Below are positions 26,820 to 35,159 of a DNA stretch of 64,000 nucleotides, in pieces. The position numbers were made by a program, and so were the translations under genes. How positions within the stretch are numbered: position 1 is the stretch's first letter; the number at the start of each line of letters is the position of its first letter. The notes below the pieces were generated by a model that was not told the origin of the DNA, did no database searches, and worked only from the letters and a program-made list of their open reading frames with translations. The DNA comes from Candidatus Chloroploca mongolica (GTDB taxonomy: Bacteria; Chloroflexota; Chloroflexia; Chloroflexales; Chloroflexaceae): NCBI RefSeq assembly GCF_004762035.2, contig NZ_SIJK02000008.1, positions 23,764-87,763 on the forward strand, given 5' to 3'.

Positions 26820-27659
26820 ATGAATTCATCTCTTTACAAACGTGTAATTCAAATGCATTCTCGTTTGCATCGGCGCAAGAAGGTAATGTTGTTATGGCTC
26901 CTGGCTGCGCCCTTGCTCATCTTCCTACTGCTGCCCCTGGGGGCACTCATCGTGCGCATCGACTGGATGAAGCTCGGGGAAACCGTGAGCAGCCCAGGGG
27001 TGACGCAGGCCTTGCGCATCAGCATGATAACGACGCTGATTGCAACAACGCTGGCCGTATTACTGGGCACGCCGCTCGCCTACGTGCTAGCGCGGCACCA
27101 ATTTCGAGGGCGAACCCTAATTGACACGCTGATCGACCTACCCATCGTCTTACCGCCAGCGGTGGCGGGCATAGCGCTCTTGATCACCTTTGGGCGCCGG
27201 GGACTGGTAGGCGCGCCCCTTGCAACGCTCGGCATTACGCTTTCATTCACAGAAATCGCGGTCATCATGGCGCAGTGTTTTGTAGCCGCACCCTATTTTA
27301 TCAAGGCGGCGACGGCTGGTTTGAGTGGAGTGGATCGCGAATTAGAGCAAGCTGCGGCCCTCGACGGGGCGAGTGGGTGGCAAGTGTTCGCCCTGATTAC
27401 CGTACCCCTGGCATGGCCGGTGCTCTTCAGCGGCGTCGTGATGACATGGGCACGGGCACTAGGTGAGTTTGGTGCGACCATCATCTTTGCGGGCAATCTG
27501 CCGGGGCGTACCCAGACCATGCCGCTGGCAATCTATCTCGGCTTCGAGCGGGATCTCAATCAGGCGCTGACGCTCGCGGTCATCCTACTCGTCATCTCAT
27601 TTGGCGTTCTCGCGCTGGTGAAAGTAGTGCTCAAACAGCGGGTAGGGGTCAAGCTGTAG
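26820..27659 (+). CDS. modB: molybdate ABC transporter permease
   Basis: 279 residues. Inner-membrane permease with about six transmembrane segments, starting after the basic stretch KRVIQMHSRLHRRKK. The permease EAA-type loop is ELEQAAALDGASGWQVFALITVPL, followed by FSGVVMTWARALGEFGATIIFAGN and GRTQTMPLAIYLGFE, which is characteristic of ModB/CysT-type permeases. ATGs at 26853 and 26886 are alternative starts; none has a strong ribosome site. No modC ATPase gene follows, so the energising subunit is encoded elsewhere. Confidence 0.88.
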   Translation: MNSSLYKRVIQMHSRLHRRKKVMLLWLLAAPLLIFLLLPLGALIVRIDWMKLGETVSSPGVTQALRISMITTLIATTLAVLLGTPLAYVLARHQFRGRTLIDTLIDLPIVLPPAVAGIALLITFGRRGLVGAPLATLGITLSFTEIAVIMAQCFVAAPYFIKAATAGLSGVDRELEQAAALDGASGWQVFALITVPLAWPVLFSGVVMTWARALGEFGATIIFAGNLPGRTQTMPLAIYLGFERDLNQALTLAVILLVISFGVLALVKVVLKQRVGVKL

Positions 27660-27722
27660 AAGGAGAGGGGTTTCCTTCTGGCTTAACTATGAAGCAATGA
27701 CCCTTTCGCGCAGCAGATCCAC

Positions 27723-28886
27723 TTATACCGACGCGCACGTACGCACCAACCATGCCTGGAGATCGTCCAGGCTCGTGAAATCGAGCAGGGTCTCGCTCAA
27801 CTCCAAGAGGTGTGCGGGACTCAGGGCAAGGAGCTGATGCTGCACCTGCTCGGATAGTGAGCCACACCGCCGAGCCAGTTGGCGCAGCACGACTTCTTGG
27901 AGCGTCTGGTGACGCCCTTGTTCGATGCCCTGTTCGATGCCTTGCTCAAGCCCTTCGGCGAACGCAAGCTCTTCGATACTGGTGACAAAGGTGTCCATCT
28001 GGGTCTCCTCCTGTTCAATGAGGCGCATTGTAGCACGAACTGTCGCGTGCATGCTGGGGTCGAGGCGCAATAGTTGATCGAGGATGCGATAGAGTCGGCG
28101 CATATCGGCCGCCCCGTACCCGTAACGGAAGAACGAGCGAAAGCGGGCCAATTTGCGCCGCAGCCGCTCCTCGGGTTGCCCACGGGTTGCCTGCGCGTCG
28201 CGGTGGATCAAGATGACCATCGCGATGGGATTGCGGCTTGCTTCGAGCATTGCTAGGTCAAGCTCGAGCAGCTTGACCGTAGGGAAGTCGAGCCGCACCA
28301 CGCACCCGGCCTCGGCGTAACCAAAGGAGCGCGGGTGACAGCCCGGTTGGTCATCGCTCAAGACGGCGAGGCTAATGACCGGGTGGCGTTCGCGGACGAA
28401 GATCTGGGCGTGGTAACAGAACATCCGCTCGGCGAAGGTAGGATCACGCTGGGACTGGACTTCCAGGTGCATGAAGATCGTGCGCGGCGTGCCATCGAGG
28501 GCCTTCACCTGCACAAGCTTGTCAATGCGATGCTTGCCACGATTAACATCTGGGTCAAGCTGCTGTAGTTCGGTATCCCGGAAAATGACGGGTTGCCGCC
28601 AATCCACAGTGCGCCACACCTCTGGGAAGAGCAGTTCGAGCAACGGGGCAACATAGAGGATACAGACGCGAAGGGGGATTGACGCAAAGGCGCAAAGGCG
28701 CAAAGTAGGGGCACGGCTTGCCCGTGCCCCTCGCCCATGGCCCGCCCGTTGCCCGAACGCCCCGGTCATCGCTGCTGCACCCACCGGTCTGAGAATCATC
28801 GCTGCGCCCACCGGCCTCGGTGACGCGGCCCGCACCCCGATGGCCCCTGCCCACCGATGTGTCCGCGGGGATGGGTGTACGGGCAC
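27723..28886 (-). CDS. Rpn/PD-(D/E)XK nuclease-family transposase-like protein (DUF4351 type), 5' end altered
   Basis: Up to 387 codons, but only from about 28646 leftwards (LLELLFPEVWRTVDW) does it match the family. Core: FRDTELQQLDPDVNRGKHRIDKLV, IFMHLEVQSQRDPTFAERMF (the E-x-Q nuclease motif), YHAQIFVRERHPVISLAVLSDD; C-terminal EQGIEQGIEQGRHQTLQE and DLQAWL. These proteins are restriction-fold nucleases common in Chloroflexota and cyanobacteria. The frame upstream of the core runs through a GACGCAAAGGCGCAAAG repeat (28679-28706) and low-complexity Ala/Gly/Arg sequence with no family match, so the native start was probably lost or lies at a non-standard codon. Confidence 0.65.
   Translation of the reverse strand: MPVHPSPRTHRWAGAIGVRAASPRPVGAAMILRPVGAAAMTGAFGQRAGHGRGARASRAPTLRLCAFASIPLRVCILYVAPLLELLFPEVWRTVDWRQPVIFRDTELQQLDPDVNRGKHRIDKLVQVKALDGTPRTIFMHLEVQSQRDPTFAERMFCYHAQIFVRERHPVISLAVLSDDQPGCHPRSFGYAEAGCVVRLDFPTVKLLELDLAMLEASRNPIAMVILIHRDAQATRGQPEERLRRKLARFRSFFRYGYGAADMRRLYRILDQLLRLDPSMHATVRATMRLIEQEETQMDTFVTSIEELAFAEGLEQGIEQGIEQGRHQTLQEVVLRQLARRCGSLSEQVQHQLLALSPAHLLELSETLLDFTSLDDLQAWLVRTCASV
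28679..28706 (+). repeat. GACGCAAAGGCGCAAAG dispersed repeat, copy 4
   Basis: TTGACGCAAAGGCGCAAAGG continued by CGCAAAG, lying inside the 5' part of the nuclease-family ORF (read there in antisense as LRLCAFAS). Confidence 0.8.
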
Positions 28887-28901
28887 GGCGGCGCCGTGCC
28901 C

Positions 28902-29918
28902 CTACGTTGTTGCTATCAATCGATCGATCTGCCGGGCGATCCGCAGGTCGCTGAGAGGCGAGGGGGCAGGGGTAATCCAGGTTGCAAGGTCATTGATGGA
29001 GGCTGTGCGGCGCGCCTGGATCGCCTGGCGTTGCTGGCGTAGCGCGGGTAGTTCGCGCAGGGCTTCCACGCGGCCTGCGATAATTGCGGGTTGGCGGCGT
29101 GCCAGGGCGTAGGCTGCTGCGAGCAGGTCGTAGCGTAGGATCGCTGGTAGACATTCGCGGAGCAGTGCTGTCGGGAGGCAGCGGATTAGTACGCGGATGC
29201 GGTTGCGTCCGAGCAAGCGTTGTTTGAATGGGCTGCCTTGCCCCGACGTGGCTGAGTAGACGTGGCGCGCCCGGGCGTGCGGGGCGAGTACGCATGTCCA
29301 GTTACGTAGTTGCGCCCGCCAGGCGAGATCGACATCCTCCAGGTAGTTGAAGAAACTGGCCTCGAATGGCCCGATGTCGTCGAGCATCGCCCGCCGTAGC
29401 AGCGCGAGACCACCACTGGCCCCAAAGATAGGCTGCGTATTGGTGGGCAGGGCGTTGATGGATATGCCCAGATCGCGGTCGGTGGCGACGCCGTCGCGCC
29501 GTACGGTGATCCCCGCTGATGCGATCCGTTCGGGGTGACGGCTGAAGGTGAGGACACCGGCGGCGGCCCCCGCGTGCGGGTGTTCGCTGAGGGCGTGCCA
29601 TAAGGCCGCAATGCAGCCTGGTTCGGCCAGGGCATCGTCGTTGATCAAGAGCAGCAGTTCGCCCCGCGCCACGGCGAGCCCGGCATTGGTTCCGCCGGCA
29701 AAGCCGAGGTTGGTGGGCAATTGCACCACCCGCACATCGGGCGCATACCGTTCTGCCCAGGCCCCCGCATGATCGCGTGAACCATTGTCAACGAGAATGA
29801 TTTCGTCGTCGGGTTCAAGCTGCGCACGCAAGGCACTGAGGCACGCGGGTAGATAGCGCAGACCTTGCCAGGTTGGAATTACTGCCGAAATGTGTGGACG
29901 CTGCTTTGTCATTGGCAT
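28902..29918 (-). CDS. family 2 glycosyltransferase
   Basis: 338 residues. GT-A fold: N-terminal ISAVIPTWQGLRYLPACLSAL, EIILVDNGSRDHAGAW, VRVVQLPTNLGFAGGTNAGLAVARGELLLLINDDA (the metal-binding DD), FGASGGLALLRRAMLDDIGPFEASFFNYLEDVDLAWRAQ, typical of rhamnosyl- and galactofuranosyl-transferase-like GT2 enzymes (WbbL group). Probably adds sugars to a cell-surface polysaccharide from the cytoplasmic side; no transmembrane segment seen. Start ATG 29918 or 29912; neither has a good ribosome site. Confidence 0.88.
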   Translation of the reverse strand: MPMTKQRPHISAVIPTWQGLRYLPACLSALRAQLEPDDEIILVDNGSRDHAGAWAERYAPDVRVVQLPTNLGFAGGTNAGLAVARGELLLLINDDALAEPGCIAALWHALSEHPHAGAAAGVLTFSRHPERIASAGITVRRDGVATDRDLGISINALPTNTQPIFGASGGLALLRRAMLDDIGPFEASFFNYLEDVDLAWRAQLRNWTCVLAPHARARHVYSATSGQGSPFKQRLLGRNRIRVLIRCLPTALLRECLPAILRYDLLAAAYALARRQPAIIAGRVEALRELPALRQQRQAIQARRTASINDLATWITPAPSPLSDLRIARQIDRLIATT

Positions 29919-30136
29919 ACTTTTTTGAAGGCCTGCGGCCCATCCTTAAAACCCGTTGCTTTGCGAGCAAAGCAGAGATTCTTGGGGCCTGCGGCCCCCA
30001 AACCCCCAACCGGAGGCGTAGCTTGATTGAAAGGCATTGGCTCTCGTGCTGAGCCACGCTATGCTAAACAGGTATAATACTATAAACAAAGTAGCGATAG
30101 GGCATTGTGCGAGAAGATGATACGGAAAGGGCGTGC
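29919..30136. repeat. intergenic palindromes upstream of the menaquinone cluster
   Basis: No gene. Contains GAAGGCCTGCGGCCC, GCTTTGCGAGCAAAGC and TTGGGGCCTGCGGCCCCCAA, the same box type as near 23.84 kb. TATAAT-like sequence (GGTATAATAC at about 30070) may be the promoter of the oxidoreductase gene. Confidence 0.5.
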
Positions 30137-31396
30137 ATGATGCAACTTGTGATTATCGGGGGAGGCCCCGCAGGGATAGAGGCAGCGCGTACTGCTGCGC
30201 CTCATGCAACGGTGAAGGTAGTGACAGCCGGGGCGGTGGGCGAGTGGCGCCCGATGACGATGCGCGTCTGGCTGGCGGCGGCAGCGGCTGGCGAGCGCGA
30301 TGTGGCGAAGATTGTTGCCCGTGCGAATCAAGTCGCTACCGAGTGGCAGACCCGATGCGCTGATGAACTGGCGACCCTTGAAGTCGAGATAATCGCCGGG
30401 CGTGGTCGCCTCGGCAAGCCCGGTGAGGTGCTGGTTGAGCCGTTGGATGGTGGCCCCACGCAGAGTCTCAATGCCGATGCGATCATTCTGGCGGCTGGGG
30501 CCCAGGTTGCTTTTCCTGAAGCGGTTGCGCCCGACGGCGAGCGTATGTTGACGAGTGGCGATCTTGGGGTGTTGCAGACGTGTCCTGAACGGGTGATGGT
30601 GCTTGGTGATGGGCGCGCCGGGTTTGAACTGTGCCACCTCTTTAGCCTGCTTGGCGCTGAGGTCTCCTGGCTCATTCCCGAGGCGTCGCCCCGCACGCAT
30701 GTCGCACCTGAGGTTGACGGCTATCTGACGCGGATGCTCGAGCGGCAAGGGGTGCGTGTGGTGCCGCATACAACCGTGCAACGCCTTGCGCACAAGGGCG
30801 ACGATGTGACGGCTACCCTTGCTGATGGTACCCGCTATGGCGGCGCGATCGCCCTCCTCGCTTTCGAGCGTCGGCCTGATCCAACGGCTGTTGGGCTCTC
30901 GCTCGATCTGCTTGACACCGATATCTATGGGCAGACCAAGCTGCGCGGGGTCTATCTGGTCGGCGATATCCTGACACCCCAGGCGGCGAGCATTGCGATG
31001 GCGCAGGGGCGAGCTGCCGCGTTGCATGCCGTGCGCCGGTCGAGTGCGCCTGCTGATATTCGCGACATTGTGCTCACCTTTATGTATCAGCCTCAGGTGG
31101 CAAAGGTTGGGCGGCTCACGACCGAAGGTGCGCACGGGAGTGTGACGATTGCGCTTAACGAGAGCATGGCCGCCCATGCCGATGGCGCAACCGAGGGCTT
31201 TTTGACCCTGGCCTGGGATCATGGGGGCTATGTTGCCGGTGCGCTGGCGGTGGCGCCTGCCGCCGCCGAAATCCTTGCGCCAGTCGCGATGGCGATGCGT
31301 GCCGGGATGCAACTCCGCGATCTGGCGGCGATCTACGGTCCCCATCCGTCGGTCAGCGAGCTTGCGGCGATGGCAGCCCGGCGGGTTGAATTGTAG
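30137..31396 (+). CDS. FAD-dependent pyridine-nucleotide oxidoreductase without the redox disulfide
   Basis: 419 residues from ATG 30137 (AAAGGG upstream). Layout of the dihydrolipoamide-dehydrogenase family: N-terminal FAD motif LVIIGGGPAGIEAARTA, second dinucleotide motif VMVLGDGRAGFELCHLFSLLGAEVSW, then GVYLVGDILTPQAASIAMAQGRAAA (second FAD motif) and a C-terminal dimerisation-like domain (LTFMYQPQVAKVG). The CxxxxC disulfide that should follow the first motif is absent: GAVGEWRPMTMRVWL stands there. It heads a run of menaquinone genes, so a quinone-linked NAD(P)H oxidoreductase role is possible, but that is inference. Confidence 0.82.
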   Translation: MMQLVIIGGGPAGIEAARTAAPHATVKVVTAGAVGEWRPMTMRVWLAAAAAGERDVAKIVARANQVATEWQTRCADELATLEVEIIAGRGRLGKPGEVLVEPLDGGPTQSLNADAIILAAGAQVAFPEAVAPDGERMLTSGDLGVLQTCPERVMVLGDGRAGFELCHLFSLLGAEVSWLIPEASPRTHVAPEVDGYLTRMLERQGVRVVPHTTVQRLAHKGDDVTATLADGTRYGGAIALLAFERRPDPTAVGLSLDLLDTDIYGQTKLRGVYLVGDILTPQAASIAMAQGRAAALHAVRRSSAPADIRDIVLTFMYQPQVAKVGRLTTEGAHGSVTIALNESMAAHADGATEGFLTLAWDHGGYVAGALAVAPAAAEILAPVAMAMRAGMQLRDLAAIYGPHPSVSELAAMAARRVEL

Positions 31397-31444
31397 ATTT
31401 TGAGACCCTTGACCAAGCAAGGTGAAACCTTTTGAAGGTGAGGC

Positions 31445-31574
31445 GTGCTGGCGCGGTAGCAACAATGGCTGAGCGATGGCGGCCCGGCACGTTGAATTGG
31501 AAGTGGGACGTGCTGGCGCGGCAGCAACAATGGCTCGGCGATGCAGGGCTGGCGGCTTGCATTGGAGGTGGGGT
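31445..31574 (+). repeat. 65-bp imperfect tandem repeat before menH
   Basis: GTGCTGGCGCGG(T/C)AGCAACA...TTG(A/C)ATTGGA(A/G)GTGGG occurs twice with period 65 (units from 31445 and 31510). A partial third relative, GCGATGGCAGCCCGGCGGG, is at the end of the upstream gene (31367). The second copy supplies the GGAGGT ribosome site of the next gene. Confidence 0.75.
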
Positions 31575-31575
31575 G

Positions 31576-32430
31576 ATGTCGTTTGGTGATAATCGTGGGG
31601 AAGCACATGCCGCCCCCCGCTATCTTCATGAGCTCTATGTTGAACAGGTGGGCCACGGCCCGCCCTTGCTGATTTTGCACGGTTTCACGGGAAGCACCGC
31701 CGAATGGGATGAGGTGGCACCTCTGCTGATGCCCCACGCGACGCTGCTCAAGGTTGATCTGCTTGGTCATGGTCGCTCTCCAGCCCCCGTTGAGCTTGAC
31801 GCATACCGGATGGAGCAGGCCGTAACTGATCTGCTTGCGCTTCTTGACCGCAACCGGCTTGAGCAGGTTGCGCTGCTTGGCTATTCGATGGGTGGACGTG
31901 TCGCGTTGCACCTGGCGGCGGCGGCCCCCGAGCGTGTCACCGCACTGATCCTTGCAAGTGCCTCGCCGGGCCTCGCTGAAGCCCAGGAACGCGCTGCCCG
32001 CCGTGCCAACGACGAGGCGCTCGCTGATCGCATTGAGCAGCAAGGCCTGGCCTGGTTTGTCGATTACTGGGCAAGCATTCAACTCTTTGCGAGCCAGGCC
32101 CAGTTGCCGTCTGCCACCAGGGCGGCGTTGCGAGCGCGCCGCTTGCGCGGCACCGCCCATGGCTACGCCCAGAGTCTGCGTGGCATGGGCACGGGGCATC
32201 AGCGCAGCCTCTGGCAAGAATTGCCCCGCCTGACGATGCCCACATTGCTGATCACGGGTATGCTCGACCAGAAATTTGTTGCGATCAACGAGCAGATGGC
32301 CGAGGCCTTGCCCAATGTTGAGCATGTGCGTATCGCTGAGGCTGGTCATACGGTACATCTTGAGCAGCCGCAAGCCTTTTGCGAAGTTGTGGTACGATTC
32401 TTACACCAAGGACGCAACAAGAACCATTGA
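31576..32430 (+). CDS. menH: SHCHC synthase-like alpha/beta hydrolase (menaquinone pathway)
   Basis: 284 residues from ATG 31576, preceded by GGAGGT; the frame is open back to 31432 but that part is the tandem repeat. Alpha/beta-hydrolase motifs: oxyanion LILHGFTGSTAEWDEV, KVDLLGHGRSPAP, nucleophile elbow LLGYSMGGRVALHLA, acid in LLITGMLDQKFV and base in IAEAGHTVHLEQP. The 'HGFTGS', 'GHGxS' and 'GYSMGGR' wording matches MenH, which eliminates pyruvate from SEPHCHC to give SHCHC. Position 31 bp before menB supports the call. Confidence 0.87.
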   Translation: MSFGDNRGEAHAAPRYLHELYVEQVGHGPPLLILHGFTGSTAEWDEVAPLLMPHATLLKVDLLGHGRSPAPVELDAYRMEQAVTDLLALLDRNRLEQVALLGYSMGGRVALHLAAAAPERVTALILASASPGLAEAQERAARRANDEALADRIEQQGLAWFVDYWASIQLFASQAQLPSATRAALRARRLRGTAHGYAQSLRGMGTGHQRSLWQELPRLTMPTLLITGMLDQKFVAINEQMAEALPNVEHVRIAEAGHTVHLEQPQAFCEVVVRFLHQGRNKNH

Positions 32431-32461
32431 GGTGCTTGAGTTTGTTGAATAAGGAGGAGCT

Positions 32462-33289
32462 ATGCCCATTGAATGGGTGCGGGTTGCCGAGTATACCGAT
32501 ATTATCTACGAGCACGATGCCGCCGGCGAAGGCATTGCCAAGATTACCATTAACCGTCCCGAAAAGCGCAATGCCTTTCGCCCCGAGACGGTTCAAGAGT
32601 TGCTTGACGCTTTTAGCCGGGCGCGCGATGACGAACGGGTTGGCGTCATTCTCTTTACTGGGGCAGGCGAGATGGCCTTTTGCTCGGGCGGTGATCAGGC
32701 GGTGCGCGGCGATGGTGGCTATGTTGGCAAAGACACGGTGCCGCGCCTCAACGTGCTCGATCTGCAACGGCTGATCCGCATCATTCCCAAGCCCGTGGTC
32801 GCCATGGTCGCAGGGTACGCGATTGGTGGCGGACATGTGCTGCACATTGTGTGTGACCTGACGATTGCTGCCGAGAATGCCATCTTTGGGCAGACGGGGC
32901 CGCGGGTCGGTAGTTTTGATGGTGGCTATGGCTCAAATCTGCTTGCCCGCATGGTAGGCGACAAAAAAGCCCGCGAAATCTGGTACCTCTGCCGCCAGTA
33001 CAATGCGCAGCAGGCGCTCGAGATGGGCTTGGTCAACACCGTCGTTCCCCTTGAGCGCCTGGAAGATGAGGCGGTGCAATGGGCGCGTGAGATGCTCGAA
33101 AAGAGCCCCATGGCGCTCCGTTTTCTCAAGGCGGCGATCAATGCGGCCGCCGACGGCCATGCTGGGCTGCAACAGCTTGCCGGTGATGCAACGCTGCTCT
33201 ACTACCTGAGTGAAGAGGCGAAAGAGGGCAAGCAGGCCTATCTTGAGAAGCGCCGCCCCAACTTCCGACGCTTCCGGCGCTTCCCGTAA
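32462..33289 (+). CDS. menB: 1,4-dihydroxy-2-naphthoyl-CoA synthase
   Basis: 275 residues, AAGGAGGAG before the ATG. Crotonase-fold enzyme that closes the second ring of the naphthoquinone. Typical MenB features: [35 protein letters not shown] (oxyanion and the 'SGGDQ' block), [40 protein letters not shown], and the tail [17 protein letters not shown]. About 275 residues is the expected size. It sits between menH and, after a Uma2 gene, menA and menE. Confidence 0.96.
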   Translation: MPIEWVRVAEYTDIIYEHDAAGEGIAKITINRPEKRNAFRPETVQELLDAFSRARDDERVGVILFTGAGEMAFCSGGDQAVRGDGGYVGKDTVPRLNVLDLQRLIRIIPKPVVAMVAGYAIGGGHVLHIVCDLTIAAENAIFGQTGPRVGSFDGGYGSNLLARMVGDKKAREIWYLCRQYNAQQALEMGLVNTVVPLERLEDEAVQWAREMLEKSPMALRFLKAAINAAADGHAGLQQLAGDATLLYYLSEEAKEGKQAYLEKRRPNFRRFRRFP

Positions 33290-33300
33290 GAGGCTGGTTG

Positions 33301-33330
33301 TTTTGACGCAAAGGCGCAAAGGCGCAAAGG
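33301..33330 (+). repeat. GACGCAAAGGCGCAAAG dispersed repeat, copy 5
   Basis: TTTTGACGCAAAGGCGCAAA then GGCGCAAAGG, directly after the menB stop. Confidence 0.85.
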
Positions 33331-33433
33331 TTGCTCTGGCGAACGAGGGCGGCAACGTTGGTCTCGTTCGCCAGCAGAACCCTGGCGCAGACCAGGTGAC
33401 AGGTGACCGAAAGTGAGCGCTGAGGAGGTACCG

Positions 33434-34234
33434 ATGGCAGAGGTGAAGGCCGATGTGGTCTACACGGATGCGCCGCTCGATGATCCCGACGAGGCGTCGT
33501 TGCATTACTATGACCACCACCCGACACGGGAGGATCTGATGGGTGAGAGTGTGGCCCATTCGTGGTTGATTGCTTATGTGCAGCAGGTGCTCGAGTGGTT
33601 GTATGGGGCCGAGCGCTGGTTTGTGGTGAATGATCTGAATATTTATCGCACCCGCTCGCGGTATGAGTATCCGGTCGCCCCTGATGTGGCGGTCTTTAAG
33701 GGCGTGGTGCTTGAGGGGCATAACCGGCACCGCTTCCGAAGTTGGCGGCTTTATCTCCCAGAGCGGCCACCGCCTCAGGTGGTCTTTGAGTTCTGTTCAG
33801 AGTCGACCTGGCGCGATGATCTGCAGCAGAAACCGCGTCAGTATGCGGCGCTGGGGGTGCGCGAGTACTTTGTCTATGACCCGAATGACCCGCCATATAC
33901 GCGCCGCCTGGGGGGCCGCCTGTATGGGTGGCGGATCGAGCATGGCAAGGCGGTGCCGCTAGCGCCTGATGCGACAGGACGGATCTGGAGTGCCGAGTTA
34001 GCGAGTTATCTCGTCGCTGATGGGGCGTGGCTGCGCTTCTATGACCGTGACGGGATGCGGCGGCTCACCCAGGCTGAGGCGGAACGGGCGGCAAAAGAGG
34101 CGGAACGGGCGGCGAAAGAGGCGGAACGGGCGGCGAAAGAGGCGGAACGGGCGGCGAAAGAGGCGGAACGGGCGGCAAAAGAGGCAGCCTGGGCGAAACT
34201 GCGTGAACTGGGCATTGACCCTTCCGAGTTATAA
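33434..34234 (+). CDS. Uma2-family protein (restriction-endonuclease-like fold) with heptad-repeat tail
   Basis: 266 residues from ATG 33434, with GAGGAGGT upstream. Uma2/DUF820 core: TREDLMGESVAHSWLIAYVQQVLEWL, YEYPVAPDVAVFKGVV (Asp of the nuclease-like motif), PPPQVVFEFCSESTWRDDLQQKP (E-x-C in place of the usual E-x-x-S), YAALGVREYFVYDP. Residues about 215-250 are five exact AERAAKE heptads, predicted to form a helix or coiled coil. It interrupts the menaquinone operon between menB and menA. The family is very common in cyanobacteria and Chloroflexota and its function is unproven. Confidence 0.82.
   Translation: MAEVKADVVYTDAPLDDPDEASLHYYDHHPTREDLMGESVAHSWLIAYVQQVLEWLYGAERWFVVNDLNIYRTRSRYEYPVAPDVAVFKGVVLEGHNRHRFRSWRLYLPERPPPQVVFEFCSESTWRDDLQQKPRQYAALGVREYFVYDPNDPPYTRRLGGRLYGWRIEHGKAVPLAPDATGRIWSAELASYLVADGAWLRFYDRDGMRRLTQAEAERAAKEAERAAKEAERAAKEAERAAKEAERAAKEAAWAKLRELGIDPSEL
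34076..34180 (+). repeat. 21-bp tandem repeat, five copies, inside Uma2 gene
   Basis: Unit GAGGCGGAACGGGCGGC plus AAAA or GAAA, each encoding one EAERAAK heptad; copies at 34076, 34097, 34118, 34139, 34160. In-frame, so copy-number change would alter only tail length. Confidence 0.95.
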
Positions 34235-34245
34235 AAGAAGATGGT

Positions 34246-35148
34246 ATGACGACTGATCTCTCATCGGCTCCTCCGGGGCCGCTTAAAGTCTGGTTGATGG
34301 CGATCAGGGTGCCGACCCTGCCGGCGGCGGTGGTACCTGTGCTGGTTGGTTCGGCGACCGCGTTTGCGAGTGGTCTTTTTCAACCGCTGGTCTTTCTTGC
34401 GGCGCTGCTGGCGTCGTTGTTGATCCAGATTGGCACCAATCTTGCGAATGATTATTTTGATTACAAGAAGGGGGCCGATACCGCCGAGCGGCTCGGGCCA
34501 ACACGGGTGACGCAGAGTGGCCTGGTGCCTGCGGCAACTGTGCGCACGGCGATGCTGGTCTGTTTTGGGTTGGCTGCGCTCTGTGGGGCCTATTTGATAC
34601 TGGTAGGCGGTTGGCCGATCCTGTTGATTGGCGTGCTCTCGATTGCCTCGGGCATCCTCTATACGGGGGGGCCGTTTCCGCTTGGCTACAATGGCCTGGG
34701 TGACCTCTTTACCTTTGTCTTCTTTGGCCTGGTCGCGGTAATGGGCACCGATTATGTGCATACCGGAACCTGGGGTGCGCTGGCTTTGCTGGCGAGTCTG
34801 CCCGTGGCGATGCTGGTGACGGCGATCATTGTGGTCAATAATCTGCGCGATGCACCAACTGATCGCAAAGCAGGCAAACGAACGCTGGCGGTCATCTTTG
34901 GTGAGCGGTTTGCGCGGATTGAGTATGCGCTTCTGGTGATCGGGGCCTATCTGCTGGTGCCCTTGTTGTGGGTCGTTGGTGGGGCCTCGCCTTTTGTGCT
35001 GATCACCTGGTTGAGTCTGCCGCTTGCCGTGCCAATGCTGCGCCTGATGAGCCGTGGTCACGGGCGTGAGTTGAACCTCGCCCTGCGTGGTACCGGTCGT
35101 TTGCATATGGTTTTTGGTCTTTTGCTTGCAGTAGGATTATTGTTGTAG
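34246..35148 (+). CDS. menA: 1,4-dihydroxy-2-naphthoate polyprenyltransferase
   Basis: 300 residues with about eight or nine transmembrane segments. UbiA-superfamily enzyme that attaches the isoprenoid tail to DHNA. First Asp-rich motif TNLANDYFDYKKGAD, then RLGPTRVTQSGLVPAATV (MenA-specific), GPFPLGYNGLGDLFTFVFFG, and second motif NNLRDAPTDRKAGKRTLAV. It begins 11 bp after the Uma2 stop and ends 11 bp before menE. Confidence 0.95.
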   Translation: MTTDLSSAPPGPLKVWLMAIRVPTLPAAVVPVLVGSATAFASGLFQPLVFLAALLASLLIQIGTNLANDYFDYKKGADTAERLGPTRVTQSGLVPAATVRTAMLVCFGLAALCGAYLILVGGWPILLIGVLSIASGILYTGGPFPLGYNGLGDLFTFVFFGLVAVMGTDYVHTGTWGALALLASLPVAMLVTAIIVVNNLRDAPTDRKAGKRTLAVIFGERFARIEYALLVIGAYLLVPLLWVVGGASPFVLITWLSLPLAVPMLRLMSRGHGRELNLALRGTGRLHMVFGLLLAVGLLL

Positions 35149-35159
35149 CCTCAAAGAAT

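Noticed and set aside
30080..31606. Minus-strand ORF of 508 codons
   Set aside because: Antisense of the FAD oxidoreductase; His/Arg-rich, crosses the tandem repeat, no motif.
34076..34180. CRISPR-like tandem repeat
   Set aside because: No spacers; contiguous 21-bp in-frame repeats that encode protein.
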